A stretch of DNA of 64,000 bases, taken from positions 186,001 to 250,000 of the forward strand of contig NZ_JAFCJZ010000005.1 in the NCBI RefSeq assembly GCF_018130765.1, in the 5' to 3' direction. The notes below the pieces were generated by a model that saw nothing but the letters and a program-made list of their open reading frames with translations, was not told where the DNA came from and ran no database searches. This stretch comes from Bradyrhizobium iriomotense (GTDB taxonomy: Bacteria; Pseudomonadota; Alphaproteobacteria; Rhizobiales; Xanthobacteraceae). Every line of letters begins with the position of its first letter. The first letter of the stretch is position 1. Shown one piece after another: positions 25,779-34,104 of this stretch. A program made the position numbers and the translations under genes.

Positions 25779-26450
25779 CTATCGCGCCAGGAAAGGTCGT
25801 TGCAGGTAGGATTCGAGCTTGGTCGCGCCGGCCGACATCGCCAGCACGAGAACGAGATAGAAGATGCAGATCGCGGCGAAGAGCTCGATGGTGCGGAATT
25901 CGAGCGAGTTGCGGTCAATCGCCACGAACGTCAGCTCGGCAAGCCCTATGGCCTGCAAGTAAGACGAGTTCTTCAGCATCGCGATGCTGGTATTGGCCAT
26001 CGACGGAACAGCGGTGCGCAAGGCGATGGGAAGCGCGACCAGCAGCGCGTATTGCCAGGCCTTGAGCCCGAGCGCACGCGCGGCATCGCGGGTGCCCTGG
26101 GATACCCCGACATAGCCGGCGCGAAAACTCTCGAGGTGATAGCAGCCACCCCAGATGGAGAGGCAGACGACGCCCGACCAGAACGCCGACAGCCTGACAC
26201 CGATCACAGGCAGCCCGTAGAAGATGAAGAAGAGCTGAACCAGCAGCGGCGTGTTCCGGATGAACGCCACATAGCCGCGGGCCGGCCAAACGAGGAAGGG
26301 GCGACCCGAGAGGCGCATGACGGCCCCGATCGCGCCGATCGCGAGCGAAAGCAGGATCGCGATCACGCTGACGATCAATGTCGTGCGCAACCCGCGCAGC
26401 AGCGCAGGGAGCGTATCGTAGAGGTAGGCCCAGTCGAAGCCGTCGATCAT
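25779..26450 (-). CDS. Amino acid ABC transporter permease (HisMQ/GlnP family)
   Basis: A 223-residue permease with about five membrane spans (TTLIVSVIAILLSLAIGAIG, FIRNTPLLVQLFFIFYGLP). The EAA loop ALGLKAWQYALLVALPIALR is intact, so it can bind an ATPase. It stands between the binding protein gene (55-base gap) and the other permease (two-base gap). RNTPLLVQLFFIFYGLP is a hallmark of polar amino acid importers. Confidence 0.93.
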   Translation of the reverse strand: MIDGFDWAYLYDTLPALLRGLRTTLIVSVIAILLSLAIGAIGAVMRLSGRPFLVWPARGYVAFIRNTPLLVQLFFIFYGLPVIGVRLSAFWSGVVCLSIWGGCYHLESFRAGYVGVSQGTRDAARALGLKAWQYALLVALPIALRTAVPSMANTSIAMLKNSSYLQAIGLAELTFVAIDRNSLEFRTIELFAAICIFYLVLVLAMSAGATKLESYLQRPFLAR

Positions 26451-26505
26451 GCTGCGTCACCTCGAGGACGGCCGCGCGAGGCGGCCGCCACCCAGCAAGG
26501 CTGGC

Positions 26506-27357
26506 TTACTTCTTCGGTGCGTCGCTCTCGTAGAACTTGATCGTCTCGTCGCGAACCATGACATCAGAGACGACCGTCGGCACGACCTTGGAATAGAATT
26601 TTTCGTCGCGCAGCTTGCCGAGCTGCGCATCCAGCCAGGCCTTCCATTCCGGCTCGTTCTTGCGCAGGCCGGCGCCGATGAAAGCGACGTCAAAGACTTC
26701 CTGTTCCGGCAGGATCGCCAGATCCTTGTTCGCCGAGAGGATCGGGAACAGCACCGAGGTGTCGCCCGCGTAACCGTCGGCTCGCCCCTGCCGCATCGCC
26801 TGAAGCGCTTCGGCGACCGTGTTCAGCCGCAGCGTCTGCACCTCCGGCATGTTCTTCTCGAGCCAGACGGCCTGCGATGCGCCCTTGAGCACGGAGATGG
26901 TCTTGCCCTTGAAGTCCGCGAGCGACTTCGCAGCGCCGCTCTTGAGCTGGATGACGCCGCTTGCGCCCCAGCAATAGGGAGTGGTGAAGTCGATCACCTT
27001 CTGCCGCTCGGGGTAGATGCCGAGCGTGGCGATGATCAGATCGACCTTCTTGGCGTTGAGCGTCGGAATGCGCGCTTCGGAGGTGACGCACTGCAATTCG
27101 GCCTTGTCGGGCGAACCGAACGCGATCTCGGCGATACGCCTCGCCATCTCGACCTCGATGCCGGCGAACTTGCCCTTCTCGTCCAGGAAGCCGGAGGGCG
27201 GGTAGTCGCATTTGACGCCGACCTTCAGGACACCCTGGCTCTTGATGAAATCCGGAAGCGACGGTTCAGCCGCGTGCGCGGCACCGAGGCCGGCCACGAG
27301 AACCCATACGCAGGTAGCGATCAGGCGGCCCGCGCCGCCGATAGTGGAAAGACGCAT
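26506..27357 (-). CDS. Amino acid ABC transporter substrate-binding protein
   Basis: A 283-residue periplasmic binding protein of the SBP_bac_3 family. The signal peptide runs to about residue 29 (VLVAGLGAAHA then AEPSLPDF). Lobe motifs VLKVGVKCDYPPSGF, FAGIEVEMARRIAEIAFG and QKVIDFTTPYCW are typical. It likely binds a polar or cationic amino acid. First gene of the minus-strand operon SBP-permease-permease-MmgE/PrpD-oxidase; divergent from iclR at 27505, which probably controls it. The Asp in KCDYPP and Arg in the second lobe fit an alpha-amino acid ligand. Confidence 0.93.
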   Translation of the reverse strand: MRLSTIGGAGRLIATCVWVLVAGLGAAHAAEPSLPDFIKSQGVLKVGVKCDYPPSGFLDEKGKFAGIEVEMARRIAEIAFGSPDKAELQCVTSEARIPTLNAKKVDLIIATLGIYPERQKVIDFTTPYCWGASGVIQLKSGAAKSLADFKGKTISVLKGASQAVWLEKNMPEVQTLRLNTVAEALQAMRQGRADGYAGDTSVLFPILSANKDLAILPEQEVFDVAFIGAGLRKNEPEWKAWLDAQLGKLRDEKFYSKVVPTVVSDVMVRDETIKFYESDAPKK

Positions 27358-27457
27358 GACGATCCTTTCGATCGGTGTAGGCGCCGCCCCGGCATCGCAG
27401 CGTTACCGGAAAGATTGATCATCTCCCGAAACTGGTCAACGAAAATTCGTATAGTGA

Positions 27458-27486
27458 TTGAAATTCTACAATAACTTCCATAATAT
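27458..27486 (+). promoter_or_regulatory. Predicted promoter of the iclR gene
   Basis: TTGAAA (27458-27463) and TAATAT (27481-27486) have a 17-base spacer in an AT-rich patch, unlike the GC-rich surroundings. The -10 box lies inside the palindrome at 27477-27489. The resulting leader before the ATG at 27505 would be short, about a dozen bases, so the start point may differ. Confidence 0.4.
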
Positions 27487-27489
27487 GGA
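27477..27489. promoter_or_regulatory. Putative IclR operator, TCCATA-A-TATGGA
   Basis: A perfect 6+1+6 inverted repeat 16 bases upstream of the iclR ATG and overlapping its predicted -10 box. IclR-family proteins bind short near-palindromes of this size, so autoregulation, with control of the divergent transporter operon, is plausible. A second small dyad, ACGAA-AA-TTCGT, lies at 27439-27450. Confidence 0.5.
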
Positions 27490-27504
27490 TTTATTGGAGG
27501 CTAA

Positions 27505-28284
27505 ATGAAGAAGCAAAGCGGAGCACAGGCGCTGGAGCGAGGACTCGCCGTGCTCGAAGCCGTTGCCGCTGCGCCTCCGGAAGGAATGCGGCTCACGGAA
27601 ATCGCCGAGATGTGCGGACTGGAGCAGCCGACGGCGCATCGCCTCGTCGCGGCCCTCGAGCGCGGCGGCTATCTCACCCGGGTCGGCGATACCAAGCGCC
27701 TCCGCCTCGGTCTCAAGCTGTTTCAACTCGGCGCGACAGGAGCCGATGCCGGAGGTCTTGCCGCCGCGGCGCGCCCCGCACTGGTTCGGCTCGCGGCAGC
27801 CTCGGGCGACTGCATGTTTCTCATGGCGCGTTCCGGCTTCGACGCCGTCTGCCTCGACCGCCAGGATGCCAACTACACGATACGCAGCCTCACCGGTCAT
27901 GTCGGCGGGGCGACCCCGCTGGGATTAGGTCCGGGCAGCACGACGATCCTTGCGCATCTGCCGGAGGCCGAGCGAGCGGAGGTGCTCGCCGCAAACCGCG
28001 AACGCATCCTCGCATTGGGACACGATGTGCCGTCCAAGGCGGATCTGGCGGCAATCCGCAAGTGCGGCTTCTGCCACGAGGTCAATCGCTCGGTGGCCGG
28101 CATCGTGGGCGCAGCCGTGCCGATCATGACACCCAAGGGCCACCCGATTGCGGCGATCGCGATCGGCGCGACGGAAGCCCGGCTGCCGGAGACGCGATTG
28201 CTCGACGTCATCGCCACGATGAAGGATGAAGCGCGCAAGATCGAAGCGATCATCGCTTCATCGCGAGACGGGCTTCTCTCGTGA
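27505..28284 (+). CDS. IclR family transcriptional regulator
   Basis: A 259-residue IclR regulator. The winged helix-turn-helix covers about residues 8-65 (MRLTEIAEMCGLEQPTAHRL), then the GAF-like effector domain with LGPGSTTILAHLP and VNRSVAGIVGAAVPIM. GGAGG lies four bases before the ATG. It is divergent from the amino acid importer operon and convergent with pxpA. It likely responds to an intermediate of amino acid or 5-oxoproline breakdown. Confidence 0.94.
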   Translation: MKKQSGAQALERGLAVLEAVAAAPPEGMRLTEIAEMCGLEQPTAHRLVAALERGGYLTRVGDTKRLRLGLKLFQLGATGADAGGLAAAARPALVRLAAASGDCMFLMARSGFDAVCLDRQDANYTIRSLTGHVGGATPLGLGPGSTTILAHLPEAERAEVLAANRERILALGHDVPSKADLAAIRKCGFCHEVNRSVAGIVGAAVPIMTPKGHPIAAIAIGATEARLPETRLLDVIATMKDEARKIEAIIASSRDGLLS

Positions 28285-28303
28285 AGGAATGGCTGCCGGA
28301 CGA

Positions 28304-29080
28304 TCAGGCACCGATAACCTTGGCCATCGGTGCCAGCGTGACGCCCGCTGCGGCAAGGCGCGCCTTCAGGCGCTGCGCCATCGCGACCGCGCCCGGCGTA
28401 TCGCCGTGGACACAGACGCTGTCGATGCGGGTCGGCAACTGCGCGCCCGACAGGCACGTGATCGCGCGGTCCTCGATCATCCGAATGACCCTTTCAGAGG
28501 CGACCTCAGCATCATGAATGACGGATCCAGCGAGGCGGCGCGACACCAGATTGCCGTTGTCGGCATAGGCGCGATCGGCATAGATCTCGCGCACCAGCGG
28601 CAGGCCGAATTTCTCGCCGGCCCGCTCCGTCTCCTGGCCGGGCATCACCACGAAGATCAGGTTGCGGTCGATGGTGCGGATCGCACGCGCCACGGCTTCG
28701 GCGAGATCGCGATCCTCCGCAGCGATGTTGCCGAGCGCACCGTGGGTCTTGACGTGGCGGACGGTGTGACCGGCGTCGGAGGCCAGCGCCATCAGCGCGC
28801 CCACCTGGTAGAGCACGATCTTCTCGATGTCGGCGGGACGCTCGCCTTGGATGGGCCTGCGGCCAAAACCCCAGAGATCGAGAAAGCCGGGATGCGCACC
28901 GGCCTGCACGCCGTTGGCCTTCGCCTCGGTCAGGGTGCGATGCATGACGAGCGGATCGCCGGCATGAAAGCCGCAGGCGATGTTGGCGGAGGTGACGGTC
29001 CGCAGCATCTCGGCGTCATCGCCGAGCGTGTAGACGCCGAAACCTTCGCCCATGTCGCAGTTCATATCGATCAGAGTCAT
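28304..29080 (-). CDS. pxpA: 5-oxoprolinase subunit A (LamB/YcsF family)
   Basis: PxpA, 258 residues, of the LamB/YcsF family. The N terminus MTLIDMNCDMGEGFGVYTLG is diagnostic, followed by ANIACGFHAGDPLVM and GAHPGFLDLWGFGRR. With PxpB and PxpC it hydrolyses 5-oxoproline (pyroglutamate) to glutamate using ATP. I start at ATG 29080 with GAGGAC upstream; the open frame reaches 29221 but reads as noise. It is divergent from pxpB-pxpC across a 146-base gap, an arrangement different from the usual single operon. Confidence 0.95.
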   Translation of the reverse strand: MTLIDMNCDMGEGFGVYTLGDDAEMLRTVTSANIACGFHAGDPLVMHRTLTEAKANGVQAGAHPGFLDLWGFGRRPIQGERPADIEKIVLYQVGALMALASDAGHTVRHVKTHGALGNIAAEDRDLAEAVARAIRTIDRNLIFVVMPGQETERAGEKFGLPLVREIYADRAYADNGNLVSRRLAGSVIHDAEVASERVIRMIEDRAITCLSGAQLPTRIDSVCVHGDTPGAVAMAQRLKARLAAAGVTLAPMAKVIGA

Positions 29081-29226
29081 CGTCGTCCTCATTTGCCGTG
29101 CAGGTTCGATATACCCATGATAGGCCATGTGCGTCACGAAAAATTCGGCGCGCCGCTTGCATGGGGCGTTGCCGCTTTTCGAGGAGCATTCCCACGTCCA
29201 ACGATCTCGCCAGGGCCTCAATAAGC

Positions 29227-29976
29227 ATGGCCAATGATGCGCTCTACGCGGTGCCGCGCTTCCGCCGATCGGGTGATACCGCGCTGACGGTCGAAGTCGG
29301 AGACGGCATCGACGCCGATGTCAACGCGCGCGTCGTCGATCTCGACCGTGCGCTGACCGAGCGCGCCCTGCCCGGCATCGTCGAGATCGTCCCGACCTAC
29401 CGCACGCTGCTGGTCTGCTTCGACCCGGTCATGCTGTCACGGCGCGACATCGAGGCCGAGATCATGGCGCTGTGGCCGCCGGTCGCCCCGAAAGGACAGG
29501 TCCGCCGCCGGTGGACCGTTCCCGTCGCCTATGGCGGCGACAACGGCATGGACCTCGACTGGCTCGCACAGCGACTCGACACGACCACGGACGAGATCGT
29601 GGCGCGGCACAGCGCAGCCGAATACCGCGTCTACATGATCGGCTTCATGCCGGGATTTGCCTATCTCGGCGGGCTCGATGCCGCGCTTCATGTCGACCGG
29701 CGCCCGGAACCCAGGCTCGTGACGCCGCCATGCAGCGTCTCCATCGGAGGTCAGCAGGCCGCGGTTGCGCCGCCGCTCGCCTCGCCGAGCGGCTGGCATA
29801 TGCTCGGGCGCACGCCGGTACGCTCCTATGATCCGCGACGCACGCACGAGCCTTTCCTGTTCCGCGCCGGCGATCTGCTGCGGTTTCGGCCCATCTCTGT
29901 TGCCGAATTTGCCGCGCTGGAACGCGCGGCTGAAACAGGCGCGATCATCGCCGAGAGAGAAGAGTTTAAGGTCTGA
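29227..29976 (+). CDS. pxpB: 5-oxoprolinase subunit B
   Basis: PxpB (KipI-like, allophanate hydrolase subunit 1 family), 249 residues. Motifs are LTVEVGDGID, VEIVPTYRTLLV, YMIGFMPGFAYLGGLD and the C-terminal GWHMLGRTPVR with RAGDLLRFRPIS. It forms the B:C core that carries 5-oxoproline phosphorylation and ring opening with PxpA. The start ATG 29227 is preceded by a weak Shine-Dalgarno. It stands nine bases before pxpC. Confidence 0.94.
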   Translation: MANDALYAVPRFRRSGDTALTVEVGDGIDADVNARVVDLDRALTERALPGIVEIVPTYRTLLVCFDPVMLSRRDIEAEIMALWPPVAPKGQVRRRWTVPVAYGGDNGMDLDWLAQRLDTTTDEIVARHSAAEYRVYMIGFMPGFAYLGGLDAALHVDRRPEPRLVTPPCSVSIGGQQAAVAPPLASPSGWHMLGRTPVRSYDPRRTHEPFLFRAGDLLRFRPISVAEFAALERAAETGAIIAEREEFKV

Positions 29977-29984
29977 GCGGCGCA

Positions 29985-31010
29985 ATGTCTGTTGATCTCG
30001 AAATCGTCGAGCCCGGTCTTGCGACGACCCTCCAGGATCTTGGCCGCCGCGGCTTCCAGCGCTTTGGCATCTCGGCGTCGGGCGTGATGGATCCGATTGC
30101 GCTCGCGACCGCCAATGCACTGGTCGGCAACAAGCTTGAGACGGCCGCCCTCGAAATCACCCTCGCAGGGCCTACGCTCACCTGTGCCGGCGCCGATATC
30201 CGCTTCGCGCTTGCAGGCGCGGACTTCGCTGTCGCCATCGACGGCCGGCCGGTTTCATCGCACGAAACACACGATCTGAAGGCAGGCCAGCGCCTCTCGA
30301 TCGGAACCGCGCGGGATGGCGCACGCGCCGTCCTCGCCGTCTCCGGCGGTTTTCAGGTCGCCCCGATGCTCGGCAGCGTCTCGACGCATTCGCGCAGCCA
30401 GCTCGGCGGGCTCGACGGTGGCGCGCTGCGCGCGGGCGATCGATTGCCGCTGGCAGTTCCCGGACTGCCGGCACGTCCACATCTCATGGTGTCCCCGGCG
30501 CACCGCCGCCGCGCGCAAGGCGCCGTTCGCGTCCTCCTCGGCCCGCAGGACGATGCCTTCAGCGCAGAGGGCATCGCAACGTTCTTCGCCTCCGACTACA
30601 CCGTCACCGCCCTGTCCGATCGCATGGGATGCCGGCTCGAAGGGCCGCGCGTTCAACACGCCGGCGCGGTGGGTATCGTCTCAGACGGCACGGTGTTCGG
30701 CAGCATCCAGATTCCGGGCAATGGCCAGCCGATCATCCTGCTCGCCGATCGCCAGACCACCGGAGGATATCCAAAGATCGCAACCGTGATCTCGGCGGAC
30801 CTGCCGCGGCTTGCTCAGCTCCGCCCCGGTGAACGCGTCCGCTTTCAGGCCATCGAGGAAGACGCAGCCATCCAGCTCGCCCGCGACATGCGCGAACGGA
30901 TCAGGCGCATCGACGCATCCCTGGTCGAGATCCAGCGTACCGCCGTGCCCACGAGTGACCATTTGCTGGCATGCAATCTTATTGACGGCGTGATCTCCGC
31001 GTTCGATTGA
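29985..31010 (+). CDS. pxpC: 5-oxoprolinase subunit C
   Basis: PxpC (KipA-like, biotin-dependent carboxyltransferase/allophanate hydrolase subunit 2 family), 341 residues. The entry motif DLGRRGFQRFGISASGVMDP and the later SDGTVFGSIQIPGNGQPIIL with ADRQTTGGYPKIA are diagnostic. It follows pxpB by eight bases and is co-transcribed. Together with the divergent pxpA it completes a bacterial 5-oxoprolinase that salvages pyroglutamate as glutamate. Confidence 0.94.
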   Translation: MSVDLEIVEPGLATTLQDLGRRGFQRFGISASGVMDPIALATANALVGNKLETAALEITLAGPTLTCAGADIRFALAGADFAVAIDGRPVSSHETHDLKAGQRLSIGTARDGARAVLAVSGGFQVAPMLGSVSTHSRSQLGGLDGGALRAGDRLPLAVPGLPARPHLMVSPAHRRRAQGAVRVLLGPQDDAFSAEGIATFFASDYTVTALSDRMGCRLEGPRVQHAGAVGIVSDGTVFGSIQIPGNGQPIILLADRQTTGGYPKIATVISADLPRLAQLRPGERVRFQAIEEDAAIQLARDMRERIRRIDASLVEIQRTAVPTSDHLLACNLIDGVISAFD

Positions 31011-31045
31011 ACAAAGGTGAGCACCGAACAGCTTCGCGCCCCGAT

Positions 31046-31948
31046 TTAGCCAAGCGCCTGGCTGGCAAGCGCGTAGGTCACAGGTGCGTGTCGGGAGCGA
31101 TCGTTAGGATCGAGAAACTCTCCCCCCAATGACATTGTCGTGACGGTGTCGAAAAAGACAAGGCCACACCGGGCCAGGAAGGAGCAAAACTCGCCGTCGG
31201 CCAGGTGCGTGTCGATCCTCAGAAACTGTCCATCATGAGCCGCGACATGCGGCGCAACCACCTGGATCGCATCCTCGTCGCTTGACGCAACGACGGGCCC
31301 GACGACGTGCCCTCGCCCGAACGGGCGGCACAAGGCGAAGGCTTCGAGACGACCATGCCGGTAGAGTCCGAACCCGGCGGATTGTCTAAGGAGCGCCGCA
31401 AGCAAATCGTAGCGCGAGGCGCCAAATGCCTGCGCATCCAGTTGGGCGATGGCCGGCAGGTCTTTCCGACCCAGCTCCCGCAGTTCGCCCCCCTCGGAAG
31501 GACCCGGCACCTCGCCGGATCGCTGCACCTCGGCTTGCCGCTGGAACACCGTTCGTTCGCGATGAAAGCCGAGCGAAAGATAGAGCTTGCGCGCCGCATG
31601 CGTGGCATTGAGGCGGAGATTGCGTCCCTTGGAAGCGGACAGAATGCGCTTCATGAGCCACTGGGCCGTGCCAAGCGCCTGAAGACGGGGCGAGGTGATG
31701 ACCATGCCGACAGTGGCAAAATCCGCCCCATGGGGAAACCACATGGCCGATCCCAGCACCCGTCCGATTTCATCATGAACGGCGATGCCGTGGCCGGTGT
31801 CACGCAGAAACTGCCAGTCCTCCGGGCGGTGCGGCCAGCCGACACCGATCGAGAGGGTGTAGAGTTGATCGAGCTCGACCGTGTCGATGTCGACCGCACG
31901 CGTATCGAATGCGTCGATCGTCAGCGAACGGGTCGTGCGGGACTTCAT
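31046..31948 (-). CDS. Tandem-domain GNAT family N-acetyltransferase
   Basis: A 300-residue protein with two GNAT-like halves. The N-terminal half (about residues 10-140) has GVGWPHRPEDWQFLRDTGHG and the acetyl-CoA region VITSPRLQALGTAQWLMKRI; the second half begins near residue 165. It ends ALASQALG, and the protein at 38819-39655 ends ALASQAFG with the same GWPHR.EDWQ motif, so they are paralogues. The start ATG 31948 has GGGGAG upstream. The substrate is unknown; an amine or amino acid is likely from context. It is divergent from the cupin-led operon. Confidence 0.85.
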   Translation of the reverse strand: MKSRTTRSLTIDAFDTRAVDIDTVELDQLYTLSIGVGWPHRPEDWQFLRDTGHGIAVHDEIGRVLGSAMWFPHGADFATVGMVITSPRLQALGTAQWLMKRILSASKGRNLRLNATHAARKLYLSLGFHRERTVFQRQAEVQRSGEVPGPSEGGELRELGRKDLPAIAQLDAQAFGASRYDLLAALLRQSAGFGLYRHGRLEAFALCRPFGRGHVVGPVVASSDEDAIQVVAPHVAAHDGQFLRIDTHLADGEFCSFLARCGLVFFDTVTTMSLGGEFLDPNDRSRHAPVTYALASQALG

Positions 31949-32281
31949 GTCTCCCCCTGATCGGCCTGACATTGGTCGCAGTAGTGTCCCTGAGTTCGCT
32001 CCCGAGCCGCGGTGGCGCTCAGCATAAACCGGGCCCCGCCGCAGATAACGTTTCAGAACAGCCATCTGGCGAAACAATCCACCAAATCGCAATTGCATTC
32101 GGCACCGGATGGAATGCCGCTCCGATAGCATAATGCAATCGGGTGAACTCGCCATCCCCTGCGCGTCCAAAGCCCCGACCGACAGCGCCGCTGACGCGGT
32201 CGCCGACAACATCACGCGATCAAGCGGACCTCGACCTTCGGGCTCCTGGATCGGACTTGTGGTTACTGAAAGGAGCCCAAC
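31949..32281. promoter_or_regulatory. 333-base divergent control region (GNAT gene / cupin operon)
   Basis: No protein-like frame fits here. The region contains related half-sites: ATTGCATT at 32092-32099, GGAATGCC near 32111-32118 and AATGCAAT at 32132-32139. The outer two form an inverted repeat with centres 40 bases apart, close to four helical turns, which suggests a multimeric regulator binding site. A strong Shine-Dalgarno, AGGAG (32271-32275), serves the cupin start. Confidence 0.45.
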
Positions 32282-32632
32282 TTGCTGCTGAAGCGGATTG
32301 ATCCCAACCCGACGTTCACCCCGGAGGAATCCGGCCCAATCCCGGAGCGGCTCATTGCCGGCGCGCCGCACTTCAAGACCTGGGCGCAGGACGAGGCCAA
32401 GGGTGAGCTGGTGCATACCGGCGTGTGGGAAGCGACCCCGGGCGAGACGCGCTCCATCAAGGGCGAGACCTTCGAATTCTGTCACATCCTCGCCGGCAGG
32501 ATCGAGATCACACCGGATGGCGGTGAGCCAATCACGTTCAAGGCCGGCGACAGCTTCGTCATGAAGCCCGGCTTTACCGGCGTTTGGAAGACCATCGAGA
32601 CCGTCCGCAAGATCTACGTCACGGTGTCATGA
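32282..32632 (+). CDS. Cupin domain-containing protein
   Basis: A 116-residue single-cupin protein of the Cupin_3 (DUF861) style, with FCHILAGRIEITPDGG, FKAGDSFVMKPGFTGVW and a C-terminal beta strand KIYVTVS. The start is a TTG at 32282 placed six bases after AGGAG; no nearby ATG gives the full domain. Relatives are small enzymes or sensors often found beside amine-catabolic genes such as puu-type oxidases. The stop overlaps the ATG of the aldehyde dehydrogenase (ATGA), so it heads a coupled operon. The function is unknown. Confidence 0.85.
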   Translation: MLLKRIDPNPTFTPEESGPIPERLIAGAPHFKTWAQDEAKGELVHTGVWEATPGETRSIKGETFEFCHILAGRIEITPDGGEPITFKAGDSFVMKPGFTGVWKTIETVRKIYVTVS

Positions 32633-34104
32633 GCCTGAGCTTCGATCCCGACCGGATTCAGCTGCCGATGGGCCACTTCATCGGCGATCGGTTGCTGGAG
32701 TCTGCCGGTGTGCTTCCGCTGCACCGGCCTTCGGACGGCGCGCTCTACGCCGAGTGTCCTGTCGCCTCGGCGGAGACCGTGGACGAGGCGGTCCAAACCG
32801 CCAGGAAGGCCCTGAAGACCAGCAATTGGGGCGGCGTACGCCCGCGCGAACGAGCCAACGTCCTCAAGCGCTGGGCCGATCTCATCGAGAGCGAAGCCCA
32901 GATGCTCGCCAAGGTCGAGGCGATTTCGTCCACCCGCCCGGTCGGTCAACTGGTTGCTGGCGATATCGGGATCACCGCGGAGCAAATCCGCTTCTTCGCC
33001 GAATTCGCCGACAAGGAGGGCAGCGACTTGGTGCCCACCGACGACGAACACCTCGGCATGATCATGACCGAGCCTTACGGGGTTGTTGGTGCGATCACGC
33101 CCTGGAATTTTCCGGTGAACATGGCGGGATGGAAACTCGGGCCGGCCCTCGCCGCCGGCAACGCAGTCGTGCTGAAGCCGTCCGAGATGACGCCGTTCTC
33201 GTCCATCCTGCTCGCCCAACTCGCGGTGAAGGCGGGCATGCCCGCGGGGCTCATCAACATCGTGCTCGGCGACGGGCCGACGACGGGCGCCGCCATCACC
33301 GGACATCCCGACATCGGCAAGGTGAGCTTCACCGGATCGACCCGCGCGGGCGCTGCCATTATGGCCAATATCGCGCAGACGGGCATCAAGCCCATGACGC
33401 TCGAGCTCGGCGGCAAGAGCCCGCAGCTCGTCTTCGCCGATGCCGATCTGGATCAGGCCGCCGCCGCGATTGCCGGCAGCATCCTCGCAAACGCCGGCCA
33501 GGCCTGCGTCGCCGGATCTAGGCTCATCGCCCACAGCTTCGTGGCCGAACCGCTTGTCGAAGCCATCATCGCCCGCATGCAGGCCGTCCGGGCCGGCCCC
33601 ACCTGGGAGGCCGCAACGACCTACTCCCCGATCATCTCCGAGAAGCAGCGATCGCGGATCGACGCGATCGTGCAGGCAGCGCGCGCAAAGGGCGCCGAAT
33701 GCCGCACGGGCGGCGGACCGATGGAGGGCAAGGGGTACTTCTATACGCCGACGCTGCTTGCGAAGGTGGGCCAGTCCTCTCCCGCCGTTGCCGAAGAGAT
33801 CTTCGGGCCGGTGCTGACGCTTCAGACATTTGTCACCGAGGAAGAAGCCCTCGCACTCGCCGACCATCCGACCTACGGTCTTGCCGCCGGGCTGTTCACC
33901 CGCGACGTCTCGCGCGTCATGCGGATCACGCGCGCGCTTCCCGCAGGCACCGTCTGGGTCAACCGCTACGGCCGCTCACGCGATCACATCCTGCCGACGG
34001 GCGGCTACAAGCACTCCGGCATCGGCAAGGATCTCGGCCGCGAAGCCTATCACGCCAACCGTCGCTCCAAGAGCGTGCTCATCCACGTCGAGAGGCATTC
34101 ATGA
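32629..34104 (+). CDS. Aldehyde dehydrogenase family protein
   Basis: An aldehyde dehydrogenase of 491 residues. Catalytic Cys293 is in NAGQACVAGSR, Glu259 in MTLELGGKSP, the cofactor loop is SFTGSTRAG, and the active-site Asn is in TPWNFP. It is more like aminoaldehyde or betaine-aldehyde enzymes than SSADH. Both ends overlap neighbours by four bases (cupin before, dehydrogenase after), so the three genes are tightly coupled. In the proposed amine pathway it would oxidise an aminoaldehyde, for example 4-aminobutanal to 4-aminobutyrate; inference. Confidence 0.92.
   Translation: MSLSFDPDRIQLPMGHFIGDRLLESAGVLPLHRPSDGALYAECPVASAETVDEAVQTARKALKTSNWGGVRPRERANVLKRWADLIESEAQMLAKVEAISSTRPVGQLVAGDIGITAEQIRFFAEFADKEGSDLVPTDDEHLGMIMTEPYGVVGAITPWNFPVNMAGWKLGPALAAGNAVVLKPSEMTPFSSILLAQLAVKAGMPAGLINIVLGDGPTTGAAITGHPDIGKVSFTGSTRAGAAIMANIAQTGIKPMTLELGGKSPQLVFADADLDQAAAAIAGSILANAGQACVAGSRLIAHSFVAEPLVEAIIARMQAVRAGPTWEAATTYSPIISEKQRSRIDAIVQAARAKGAECRTGGGPMEGKGYFYTPTLLAKVGQSSPAVAEEIFGPVLTLQTFVTEEEALALADHPTYGLAAGLFTRDVSRVMRITRALPAGTVWVNRYGRSRDHILPTGGYKHSGIGKDLGREAYHANRRSKSVLIHVERHS

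Noticed and set aside
31949..32485. A long N-terminal extension of the GNAT protein
   Set aside because: It crosses the divergent control region and the cupin gene, and an ATG with a Shine-Dalgarno at 31948 gives the complete domain pair.
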